64,000 bases of DNA from Candidatus Poribacteria bacterium (GTDB taxonomy: Bacteria > Poribacteria > WGA-4E > WGA-3G), in contig JAJECK010000025.1 in NCBI GenBank assembly GCA_022822085.1, forward strand, positions 1 to 64,000, read 5' to 3'. A model generated the notes under the pieces. The model did not search any database. It was not told the origin of the DNA and worked only from the letters and a program-made list of their open reading frames with translations. The translations under genes and the position numbers were made by a program. Shown one piece after another: positions 20,181-28,726 of this stretch (within the stretch, counting starts at the first letter, position 1; the number at the start of each line of letters is the position of its first letter).

Positions 20181-23100
20181 ATGAAACTTAATAGGTTTCT
20201 AATTACAACATCAATGATTATATGTGTTTCTCTACAATATGTTGTTGCTGAAGATTCTTCTCAGTGGTCCCTTCCTGAAAATGCTGTAGCACGTTTCGGT
20301 AAAGGACAGATAACTGATTTAGCCTATTCACCAGATGGTAAGCTGCTTGCTGTGGGAACTTCTATAGGCACTTGGCTATATGACCCACATACAGGGAAAG
20401 AAGTGGCACTGCTTACGGGACACACATTTTCTGAAATAGCACAGTTTCAAAGAAATCTGAACTATAGTACTTATGACACATTTGTGGCGTTTTCGCCAGA
20501 TGGCAAAACATTGGCAAGCTCATGCTGGGATGGGAACGTCCGTTTGTGGGATGTGCCTACGCGTAAACACAAAGTCACGCAGAAAGGAAATAGGAGATTT
20601 GTTCAATTTTTGTCAGATGGGAAGACATTAGTCTGTGCAAGTTATGACTTTCAACTTAGGAATGCACACAATCTCGAACTCAAAAAGAAATACACATTTA
20701 CCGAAGAATATGGAGACATAGTTCCTATAGCACTTTCACCAGACGGTCAAACACTTGCGATAAAAAGCAATAAACACCGGACAATTTACATGTGGGATTT
20801 AAAATCCGGAACACACAAAGTTAATCTTGCTGGTAATACAACTGCAGTTAAGGCTTTAGCATTTTCTCCGGATGGTTCTATATTTGCCAGCGGTGGTTTT
20901 GGCAATACAGTACGGTTATGGGACGCAAAAACAGGAAAACGACAAAAAACGCTTATAGGGCATACGGGCACAGTCAGGGTTTTGGCATTTTCACCAGACG
21001 GTGAGACGTTCGCCAGTGGAAGTTGGGACAAAACGGTCCGCTTATGGGACATAAATACAAGAAAGCACATGGCAACCCTCACAGGACATAAAGGCACTGT
21101 AGAACACTTGGCATTTTCACCAAACGGTAATACGCTTGCAAGTGGAAGTTCGGATGGCACAATTATGTTTTGGGATATACAAACCGGTCAACAAAAAACT
21201 ACCCTCACACATACACAATTCAGGTCATTCAGATCGCCAATGGTTCTCTCATCAGATGGCAAAACACTTGTGTCTACTGAGAATAAAGATATATTATTGT
21301 GGGATATCCATACTACTGAACTGAAGACCCGTCTTTCCAGCGATATGGGGCATCGTTACTCTATCCATTACTCACAGGATGGAACAACTCTTGCAAATCA
21401 TGGCTACTGGGAGCAAGAAAAACAATTCCTATTATGGAACGTACTCACAGGAAAACGTCGAGAACCCTTCACAGAACAACATAGCGATATTTTTTCAGAA
21501 ACTGTTTCAAGGACATTATCTCCAGATGGATCAATACTTGCTGTTGGTAAAGTAGATGGCACGGTGCAATTGTGGAACACACACTCTGGTGAACACAAAG
21601 CAACCCTTTCAAAAAATAAAGGATGGGTTTCTGCCGCAGCATTCTCTTCAGACGGTAGGCTGCTTGCAACAGGAGACCATAATCATACAATTCACTTGTG
21701 GGAGGCGCATACTGGAACACATAAAGCAACCTTCACCTTCTCAACAGGGTACGGAGCAATAGGGGCGTTAGTATTTTCACCAGATGCGTCAGCACTTGCA
21801 AGTACCAACGCAGATGACTTAAACCTATGGAATTTAAATACAGGGGATAACATACAGACTTTGGGGCATAAAGCAGCTAATGCATTAGCATTTTCCCCTG
21901 ATGGAAAAATCCTTGCCAGTGGGAGTAGGGATACCACAGTCCGATTATGGAACACACAGACAGGACATCTCTATGACACACTCATTGGACATACAGGTGA
22001 GATTACTTCGTTAGCATTCCAGCAACCTGAAAGACAATTAAAAAAAGGGAATCTTAAAGGCAATAACACCTCCCAAAACGACTATACTTTAGCAAGTCTA
22101 AGCAGAGACGAAACAGTTCTCTTGTGGAATGTAAAACCTGTTTTTGACACAAAAGCGGTGGTTAATATCAGACCACATCTCGTGGAATCACCTGCTGTCG
22201 GTGAACAACTGACGTTCAACATTAACATTAGCAGTGCAAAGAATATCACAGGCTGTCAAATTACAATGGATTTTGATACCACTTCACTGTGTTATGTCTC
22301 AAGTAAAAATGGAGACTACCTCTCAGGTGAGACTTCTGCTGAAGTAACACATATCTATCCAAATCGCGTAAAACTTTTATCCACAACTTCTACTGAAATT
22401 GGCCACGGTGATGGCACTCTCACCAGTGTAACGTTTGAAGTGATTGACCAAAAAGCTTCAACCTTAAGTCTACCGGAAGTGCGACTTGAAAAATCTGATG
22501 GCAGACATGCACGTCCAACTGTAAAAGGCAGTACCGTGTTTGATCCAAAACAGAGACACATTGATCTTGCACATTACACGGAAATGGGTTTACCTGAGGG
22601 GACTACCGCGCGCCTCGGTAAAGGTAGCGTAAATGATATGAAGTTTTCACCGGACAATACGCAGCTTGCAGTCGCAACTACAATTGGTATCTGGATTTAC
22701 GATGCAAATACGGGTGATGAAATTGCCTTTATCACTGAACACGAGTCAGAAGTTGAATATATTGTATTTTCTCCTGATGGAAATCTTTTTGTAAGTAGTG
22801 GTAGAGATGGCACGATCCGTTTTTGGAATACACATACATATCAACTACTAAAGACTTTCAAGAGCAGTAGCGATCCTATGGTATTTTCGCCTGATGGAGG
22901 AACTCTCATTAGTGGTCAGTATCTATGGGATATACACGCAGGACAACAAATAGCCGCTATCATAAGGGGTAATATATATAGCGACTATATTCCTGCAGTT
23001 TCACCAGATGGGAAGAAACTTGCTACCACAACCCGTGAGAACAATATACGGTTGTGGGATGGACACAATGGACGAGAATTAGCTTTACTCAATAATGAAA

Positions 23101-25031
23101 GAAACATTTCGGGACAACATAAAATCTTATTTTCTCCAGATGGCACTAAACTTGCCGCAATTGGATCGGAACGTAATCTGCCAAATAGTACAATTTTGTT
23201 ATGGAATGCACATACACACGAATTATTAAGTTCTTATACAGAACGTGATAATTCCAAAGTATTTCTATCCATAGATTATTCTCCAGAAGGAGACCTTCTA
23301 ACCGTTGTCAAAGACTGGCACAGAACGCTGCACATTCACAATTATGAAACAGATGAAGAAATTGCAGTTCTTAAAGAACATGATGAAAGAGTTGATGTGA
23401 CAACATTTTCACCAGATAAAACTACGCTTGCAACTGCAGAGGTTAATGGGACAATACGCTTGTGGAATATAGAATCAGGTGAACTTCTCATGAAACTCAA
23501 AGGAGGCGTGCATGTCCCTGCCTCCATAGCATTGTCCCCTGATGGATCCACACTTGCTATGCCAAAGAGAGATAAAGGGCTTCAATTTTGGGATAGGTAT
23601 AAAAACCAAATTGTTACTTTTCCACTAAAAAGTGATGAGGACGATTTTTGGACTCCTAATGCTTTCGCATTTTCACCAGACTGGAAGATTATTGCTGCAG
23701 GAGAATGGCAGACAATCAGATTGTGGGATACTACAACAGAAAAATATATCGCAACACTCACAACTGATGATAACAACTTTAGAGTTGAAAATATTGCATA
23801 TTCACCTGATGGGAGGACCCTCGCAGCAAAACAGATGCACAACTATAAAATCTTGTTGTGGAACGCACATACACGAGAACAAATTGCAACCTTGAAGGGA
23901 CATATAGATATGGTACACGCTATAACGTTCTCCCCGGATGGTGCATTGTTGGCAAGCTGCAGTGGACGATGGGATGAGGACGACAACGCAATACGACTGT
24001 GGAAAACAAAGACCGGCAAGCAACATGCAAAGATCACAAATGTCGTAATAGAGAACTTAAAAAATGGAACGCGTGCTGTTACAGCCGTTACGTTTTCTCC
24101 AGATGGCAAGACGATTGCAAGTACAGATACAAACTGCGATATCAAATTGTGGGATGTTGACACAAAAAAACAGAAAGCCATACTAAAGGCTTTGCCAGGG
24201 CATAGCAATAGTTATTATCCTAATAATTATGCTCTCACATTTTCGCCAGATGGCAAGACGTTGGTAAGTACCGGACGCAGTGCTACCATTAATGTTTGGG
24301 ACATTGAAACAGAAAAACATAAAGATACACTGAAAGGACACACAGGAATTGTAACATCTCTTGAATATTCAGAAGATGGAACAACACTCGTGAGTAGAAG
24401 TGCAGATGGCACAGCACTTTTTTGGGAAATGAGCCAAACACCTTTGACACGGCTGCAAATCACACCGCGTTCTGTCCAATCTCCACCTGCTGGTAAACAA
24501 CTTGACTTTGATATTTTTATGGTTGATGGTCAGGATGTCTCTGGATATCAATTTATGTTAGAGTACGATGCAAAAGCACTCCGTGTTATCCCTAACAACG
24601 AAAATACTGATATAAGAAATATTGAAATATCACCACCTGTTGTGAAAAAGAATACAATAATGTTTACAGGCAATGCAACGTCAGGGATTACTATAAAAGA
24701 TGGTCTAATCGCATCCGTAACATTTGAGGTGATTAAGCGCGCAGATGTAACCTTAACTATGACTGATGCACAACTGACACGCATTAATGGTGAACTTTCA
24801 CGGCCGGCAGTTAGTCGTGCATGGGTCTTTGAACCACAACGTATGCCAGAAGATGTTAACCGTGACTGGCAAATAGATGATGCAGATCTTGAATTTGTTT
24901 CATCGCGTCTCGGTCAGAAAGGAAAGGACAATCCTGCTGATGTTAACAAAGATGGAATTGTGGATATTGCTGACCTCGTCTTGATTAGGAATGCCCTCTA
25001 CGGACTAACTGATGGTGCATCTACCGATTGA
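20181..25031 (+). CDS. Giant secreted WD40-cohesin-WD40-cohesin-dockerin protein, paralogue
   Basis: A close paralogue of the preceding gene: a 1616-residue protein with signal peptide, 14 WD40 units (about 43-655), cohesin (660-783), 14 WD40 units (800-1415), cohesin (1420-1550) and dockerin (1553-1613). The mature N-terminus shares EDSSQWSLPENA with its neighbour and the dockerins are almost identical in protein and DNA. GGAGG (20167-20171) lies nine bases before the ATG. The 188-bp gap before it (19993-20180) means it may have its own promoter, though I see no clear one. All GHT, SPDG and LWD marks are kept across the blades, so it is not decaying. It is probably a surface or released scaffold that binds an unknown partner. 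Confidence 0.9.
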   Translation: MKLNRFLITTSMIICVSLQYVVAEDSSQWSLPENAVARFGKGQITDLAYSPDGKLLAVGTSIGTWLYDPHTGKEVALLTGHTFSEIAQFQRNLNYSTYDTFVAFSPDGKTLASSCWDGNVRLWDVPTRKHKVTQKGNRRFVQFLSDGKTLVCASYDFQLRNAHNLELKKKYTFTEEYGDIVPIALSPDGQTLAIKSNKHRTIYMWDLKSGTHKVNLAGNTTAVKALAFSPDGSIFASGGFGNTVRLWDAKTGKRQKTLIGHTGTVRVLAFSPDGETFASGSWDKTVRLWDINTRKHMATLTGHKGTVEHLAFSPNGNTLASGSSDGTIMFWDIQTGQQKTTLTHTQFRSFRSPMVLSSDGKTLVSTENKDILLWDIHTTELKTRLSSDMGHRYSIHYSQDGTTLANHGYWEQEKQFLLWNVLTGKRREPFTEQHSDIFSETVSRTLSPDGSILAVGKVDGTVQLWNTHSGEHKATLSKNKGWVSAAAFSSDGRLLATGDHNHTIHLWEAHTGTHKATFTFSTGYGAIGALVFSPDASALASTNADDLNLWNLNTGDNIQTLGHKAANALAFSPDGKILASGSRDTTVRLWNTQTGHLYDTLIGHTGEITSLAFQQPERQLKKGNLKGNNTSQNDYTLASLSRDETVLLWNVKPVFDTKAVVNIRPHLVESPAVGEQLTFNINISSAKNITGCQITMDFDTTSLCYVSSKNGDYLSGETSAEVTHIYPNRVKLLSTTSTEIGHGDGTLTSVTFEVIDQKASTLSLPEVRLEKSDGRHARPTVKGSTVFDPKQRHIDLAHYTEMGLPEGTTARLGKGSVNDMKFSPDNTQLAVATTIGIWIYDANTGDEIAFITEHESEVEYIVFSPDGNLFVSSGRDGTIRFWNTHTYQLLKTFKSSSDPMVFSPDGGTLISGQYLWDIHAGQQIAAIIRGNIYSDYIPAVSPDGKKLATTTRENNIRLWDGHNGRELALLNNERNISGQHKILFSPDGTKLAAIGSERNLPNSTILLWNAHTHELLSSYTERDNSKVFLSIDYSPEGDLLTVVKDWHRTLHIHNYETDEEIAVLKEHDERVDVTTFSPDKTTLATAEVNGTIRLWNIESGELLMKLKGGVHVPASIALSPDGSTLAMPKRDKGLQFWDRYKNQIVTFPLKSDEDDFWTPNAFAFSPDWKIIAAGEWQTIRLWDTTTEKYIATLTTDDNNFRVENIAYSPDGRTLAAKQMHNYKILLWNAHTREQIATLKGHIDMVHAITFSPDGALLASCSGRWDEDDNAIRLWKTKTGKQHAKITNVVIENLKNGTRAVTAVTFSPDGKTIASTDTNCDIKLWDVDTKKQKAILKALPGHSNSYYPNNYALTFSPDGKTLVSTGRSATINVWDIETEKHKDTLKGHTGIVTSLEYSEDGTTLVSRSADGTALFWEMSQTPLTRLQITPRSVQSPPAGKQLDFDIFMVDGQDVSGYQFMLEYDAKALRVIPNNENTDIRNIEISPPVVKKNTIMFTGNATSGITIKDGLIASVTFEVIKRADVTLTMTDAQLTRINGELSRPAVSRAWVFEPQRMPEDVNRDWQIDDADLEFVSSRLGQKGKDNPADVNKDGIVDIADLVLIRNALYGLTDGASTD

Positions 25032-25109
25032 TGCTGAAGTCTATCAGTCAGGTCCAACTCAGGAACATTTATGATAAATAAAACCTACTTTAACGAATGT
25101 AAATATTAC

Positions 25110-25138
25110 TTGACGTATTATGTAAAACATGTTATGCT
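25110..25138 (+). promoter_or_regulatory. Sigma-70 type promoter
   Basis: TTGACG (25110-25115), a 17-base spacer and TATGCT (25133-25138) stand 32 bases before the start of the gene at 25171, which has GGAG ahead of its ATG. Confidence 0.65.
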
Positions 25139-25170
25139 AATATTACGAAATTAAATCTACGGAGAAGAAA

Positions 25171-26010
25171 ATGTCTGAAGAAAAGAAGAATGAAATCGTA
25201 CCTGTTGCAGCTGAATATGAAGTCGTGGACCAAGTTGATGATCAAGCAATCGTTGAACTAATGACTGGACAGACGATTCAGGATTATGTTTACTCTTTCA
25301 AGGTCGGTGGACGGCTTATTGAAGGATTGACCTTGGCGGGTATCAACGAAGCCGCGAACAGAAGAGGTGGAATTCAGGTTGAAGAGATGGAATATGAGGA
25401 ACGTGAAAATTCCTGGATTGCTACTGTCAAGGCAGTAGATACAATCACAGGTAATTCACGATGGGGTGCGTATGAGCAGCCGAAAATGAACGGAAACCGT
25501 CCCGACCCCTACGCATTCACAAAAGCCATTCACAAAGCACAACGGAACGCAATCAAACAACTACTGCCTGTTCCAGTTATCCGTGATGTGTTGAATTTCT
25601 ACCTCAAACGCAAAGCGGATGGCGGTAACCCTAAACAGCAACAGCAGGTCCCACAATCTGCTGATAACATATCAAATGCACAAAAAGCAGCGTTCGCTAT
25701 TGCGAACAATTTATCGGAACCTCTCCAAGAAAAGGACATAAGTAAAGGCGACCTCTGGAACTATATTAAACGCAAATACAGCGTAGAATCCCGAAACGAC
25801 ATGTCCGAACAGCAGTGGACACAACTGTCCGCAGAACTCAAAGCTGCCGAGACAACACCCAAATTGTTTGAAGAACTTTGCACTCGGATTAAGCAATTGA
25901 CCACTGCCAATGAGGAAAGTGAAGTACCAACAGTCGAGGAATCTGAAGATCCAGAAACTGAATACACTACAGATGCAGAATCTAAAGATTCTAAACAACC
26001 ACCATTTTAG
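25171..26010 (+). CDS. Conserved protein of unknown function, possibly DNA-recombination related
   Basis: A soluble 279-residue protein with no signal peptide. Residues about 35-150 form a conserved-looking core: YSFKVGGRLIEGLTLAGI, EAANRRGGIQV, WIATVKAVDT, SRWGAYEQPK and FTKAIHKAQRNAIKQLLP. The last motif recalls the K-A-x-x-x-A-x-R-x-A helix of phage single-strand annealing proteins (Erf/Rad52-like), but I cannot confirm this. A Gln-rich linker (about 155-165) leads to a helical domain (about 170-250) and an acidic, Glu/Ser/Thr-rich tail ending QPPF, a tail type seen in SSB-like proteins. It has its own promoter. The function is not known to me. Confidence 0.6.
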   Translation: MSEEKKNEIVPVAAEYEVVDQVDDQAIVELMTGQTIQDYVYSFKVGGRLIEGLTLAGINEAANRRGGIQVEEMEYEERENSWIATVKAVDTITGNSRWGAYEQPKMNGNRPDPYAFTKAIHKAQRNAIKQLLPVPVIRDVLNFYLKRKADGGNPKQQQQVPQSADNISNAQKAAFAIANNLSEPLQEKDISKGDLWNYIKRKYSVESRNDMSEQQWTQLSAELKAAETTPKLFEELCTRIKQLTTANEESEVPTVEESEDPETEYTTDAESKDSKQPPF

Positions 26011-26054
26011 AAATATCGGAGTTGTAACCTAAACACTTGAAATAGGAGTTCATC

Positions 26055-26849
26055 ATGAAAAATGTATTTATGATTCTCACACTAATTGCTATGCTTTTCA
26101 GTATCGCACCGCATAGTGAAGCCAATCCGACAGATGGATTAGTCCTGCATCTAAGTTTTGATAATAACACCATTCAAGGTGATACTGTCCAAGATCAGTC
26201 TGAAGAAGGTAATGATGGAACGATACACGGGAATGCAGAGACTGCTGAGGGTAAGTTCGGTAACGCATTAGAGTTTGATGGTACGGATGACTTTGTTGAA
26301 GTACCACTGGCAGCTTCCATCACTTTTTCCACTGGCGATTCATTGACAGTCCAGGTGTGGGTCAAAACAGATGATCAACCCGCACAAAACGATGGGATTG
26401 TTGGAAATTATCGTCCTGCTACTGATGCAGTTTGGATTCTATCTGTCAGTGGAGATAATGCTGCGGCTCGCGGTAAAATGGGTTTCACTCTCCGGGATAA
26501 GGGACGTGCTAATAGTACTGGAATAACTTCTCCAGATTTCCTGAACGACGACAAATGGCATGTGCTCGCTGGTGTCAGAGACCAAGATGCAAAAAAGATC
26601 AGATTCTACGTTGATGGCAAGTTGATTGAGGAAAAGGACGACAAGACACTTGACATCAACAGTGGACAGTCAATATGGATTGGGGAACATCTCAATCGGT
26701 TTTACAAGGGTTTGATTGATGAGGTGAAAATATGGAATCGTCCTCTAACTGAAAAGGAACTTGCAATATCCCAACAGCAGCCATCGTCCGTAGATGCAAT
26801 AGGAAAACTGACAACTACTTGGGGAAGAATCAAAGCAAAACATCAATAA
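26055..26849 (+). CDS. Secreted LamG (concanavalin A-like) domain protein
   Basis: The signal peptide covers residues 1-23 (ending HSEA). Residues 28-235 are one LamG/pentraxin-like jelly roll: GLVLHLSFDNNT, GNDGTIHGNAE, GNALEFDGTDDFVEVP, LTVQVWVKTDDQ, KWHVLAGVRD, IRFYVDGKLIEE and GLIDEVKIWNRPLTEKE. Such domains bind carbohydrate or protein ligands outside the cell and are abundant in Poribacteria-like and Planctomycete genomes. AATAGGAG precedes the ATG. It stands 44 bp after the previous gene on the same strand and may be co-transcribed. No catalytic domain is attached. Confidence 0.85.
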   Translation: MKNVFMILTLIAMLFSIAPHSEANPTDGLVLHLSFDNNTIQGDTVQDQSEEGNDGTIHGNAETAEGKFGNALEFDGTDDFVEVPLAASITFSTGDSLTVQVWVKTDDQPAQNDGIVGNYRPATDAVWILSVSGDNAAARGKMGFTLRDKGRANSTGITSPDFLNDDKWHVLAGVRDQDAKKIRFYVDGKLIEEKDDKTLDINSGQSIWIGEHLNRFYKGLIDEVKIWNRPLTEKELAISQQQPSSVDAIGKLTTTWGRIKAKHQ

Positions 26850-26911
26850 GGATGTGGATAACAATTAGGTGGGCGCGCTTTGGAAGCACACCGATTCCTG
26901 GTATACTGTTC

Positions 26912-27817
26912 TTAGCATCCCAGCAGGTATTCTCGACTATTTATCGCATCGGTTAACGAATGCGTTGTCGGGGCATTTTCCAGTAACAGATCGCCTGTAT
27001 AGTTCCTTGATTGCAAGTGTTGTGTGATAGACTCAAAATCCACATATCCGTCACCTATTTCTGATAACACCCCATCTTCTGTCTTTTGCTTGAAATGCAC
27101 AGACGTAAGGTCGTCCATTTTTACTTCTTCCCAGAATTCCGCCGGTGGATTAAGGGATGTTCCATCAGCAAGATATGTGTTTGTTTCGTCGTAAGTCAGT
27201 TTGGCTCTACCAGCAACTGCCAATTTCAAAGTCATCGTTGCGGATTGTCGTGCGTTCTCCACAGCAAAAATCACAGGATATTCTGGCAATAAGGTATTAT
27301 ATCGTTTTAGATTGTCAATCACAATATTTTTGTCAATTTCACCTTCGGTATCCAAATCAACCAGTCGTAACCTTGCCCGCGCTGGACATAGCATATATGC
27401 CAACTTTTTCGCTATGACGATCTTTTGACTATCTGCTTGAAAATCATTCGGAGCTGAAAGCCATGGATGTGACATAGCATAACTGAGCGTCAAACCTGAT
27501 GCTTTCTGAACAAAATCCGCAATCTCCTCAAAAAGTTTGGGGTGTTTAGTATCGTTCAGATTAAAACTATTTATAGTGGGGACTCGCCACACCTTATTAC
27601 AGATAGATTTAAACTTGTTGTCGGAGTATTCATGCATTGCTTCTTCAAGTGCTGTGATAAGAACTCCGAAATCGGAATTGCGTAGATAATCGCCTTCACG
27701 CACCTCCATGTCCCTAAATCCGTTTTCTCCGAATTGCACCATCAAATCATCAAAACGTGCACCATTTTCTATCTCTTTTGCCCAGATATTGGTAACTATT
27801 CCAAGTCTTTCAAACAT
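26912..27817 (-). CDS. Sugar phosphate isomerase/epimerase-like TIM-barrel protein
   Basis: The 301-residue protein looks like the xylose isomerase-like / AP endonuclease 2 superfamily: an opening strand RLGIVTNIW, helices with repeated acidic ends, FAVENARQS in the strand that usually carries a metal-binding Glu, LTYDETNTY for the Asp strand, LTSVHFKQK for the His strand and GDLLLENAP near the end with the last Glu. Metal ligands are therefore plausibly kept. Such enzymes act on sugars, hexulose phosphates or inositol derivatives. AAGGATG precedes the ATG. It is a single gene, convergent with the LamG gene. The substrate cannot be told from sequence alone. Confidence 0.75.
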   Translation of the reverse strand: MFERLGIVTNIWAKEIENGARFDDLMVQFGENGFRDMEVREGDYLRNSDFGVLITALEEAMHEYSDNKFKSICNKVWRVPTINSFNLNDTKHPKLFEEIADFVQKASGLTLSYAMSHPWLSAPNDFQADSQKIVIAKKLAYMLCPARARLRLVDLDTEGEIDKNIVIDNLKRYNTLLPEYPVIFAVENARQSATMTLKLAVAGRAKLTYDETNTYLADGTSLNPPAEFWEEVKMDDLTSVHFKQKTEDGVLSEIGDGYVDFESITQHLQSRNYTGDLLLENAPTTHSLTDAINSREYLLGC

Positions 27818-27869
27818 TTTGACATCCTTATGCTGTTAATGTATGATATAAAGAAATCTATTTTTAGAG

Positions 27870-28006
27870 TTCGGTATAATACCATTTCTACTTTATAATG
27901 TACCCTTTTTCGTCCGTTGGGTAGAGGCACGAAACCCAACATGCAGCCCGTTATCATATAAATCGTGTTTCGTACCTCAACCCAACCTACAAGAAATTAT
28001 ACCGAA
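27870..28006. repeat. MITE-like dispersed repeat, complete copy
   Basis: TTCGGTATAAT (27870-27880) is perfectly inverted as ATTATACCGAA (27996-28006), bounding a non-coding element of 137 bp. Inside, GTAGAGGCACGAAAC (27921-27935) is mirrored by GTTTCGTACCTC (27967-27978), giving a hairpin. The same core is at 1-108 in the opposite orientation. No clear target duplication is seen. It sits between the isomerase and tenA start regions and could affect their expression. Confidence 0.8.
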
Positions 28007-28048
28007 TGACGTTATATTTATGTCCTAATCTATTTTTAAGGAGACTAT

Positions 28049-28726
28049 ATGACACAACAATCCAAATTTACTGATGAACTACGCCAATATGCTGCACCTA
28101 TTTGGGAAGCAGACCTTAAGCACCCCTTTGTCCGTGGTATTGCAGATGGAAGTCTGCCAACTGAAAAGTTCAAGTTCTATCTTATCCAAGATTACCTATT
28201 TCTACTGGACTATAGCCGCGTGTTCGCACATGGCGTTATCAAAGCACCTGATGAAAAGACTATGGCACTCTTTGCTCAATTGCTAAACGAAACCTTGAAT
28301 ACCGAAATGGATTTGCATCGCGGATATTGTGAGAAGTTCGGAATTACACCTGCTGAAATGGAAGCAGCACCGATGGCACCCACAACTCATGCCTATACAA
28401 GACACATACTAAACGTTGCACAAATCGGCACATTAGCAGATGTGATTGCAGGTGTGCTCCCGTGTCAATGGGGTTACGCAGAAATCGGCACAAGCCTTGC
28501 AGAACAAGGGGGTTCTCCCGAACCACTATATCAAGAATGGATTGATATGTATGCCTCTCCAGAATTTCTCGATCTTGGTGAATGGCTGCGAAACTTGTTA
28601 AACGAAATTACATTAGAAAGTAGTCCATCGGAAAAAGAGAGACTAAAACACCATTTTCACCTCAGTAGTCGTTATGAATATTTGTTCTGGGAGATGGCAT
28701 GGACAGAACAGGAGTGGCAGATTTAA
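28049..28726 (+). CDS. tenA: Thiaminase II / aminopyrimidine aminohydrolase (TenA)
   Basis: TenA hydrolyses aminopyrimidine breakdown products of thiamin so that HMP can be reused. The family residues are all visible: Asp in LIQDYLF near residue 48, the catalytic Cys in LPCQWGYAEIG near residue 139, and the late Glu in YLFWEMAW near residue 214. The 225-residue length is normal. AAGGAG stands ahead of the ATG. No TPP riboswitch is recognisable upstream; that space is occupied by the MITE-like repeat. Its stop shares four bases with the stop of the convergent histidine kinase gene. The gene is solitary, which is common for salvage. Confidence 0.93.
   Translation: MTQQSKFTDELRQYAAPIWEADLKHPFVRGIADGSLPTEKFKFYLIQDYLFLLDYSRVFAHGVIKAPDEKTMALFAQLLNETLNTEMDLHRGYCEKFGITPAEMEAAPMAPTTHAYTRHILNVAQIGTLADVIAGVLPCQWGYAEIGTSLAEQGGSPEPLYQEWIDMYASPEFLDLGEWLRNLLNEITLESSPSEKERLKHHFHLSSRYEYLFWEMAWTEQEWQI

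Noticed and set aside
12536-25031. A cellulosome locus
   Set aside because: Cohesins and dockerins are present but no glycoside hydrolase or other enzyme carries a dockerin in the window; the GH32 protein has none.
27818-28048. TPP riboswitch before tenA
   Set aside because: No THI-box pattern is visible; the space is occupied by the MITE-like repeat.
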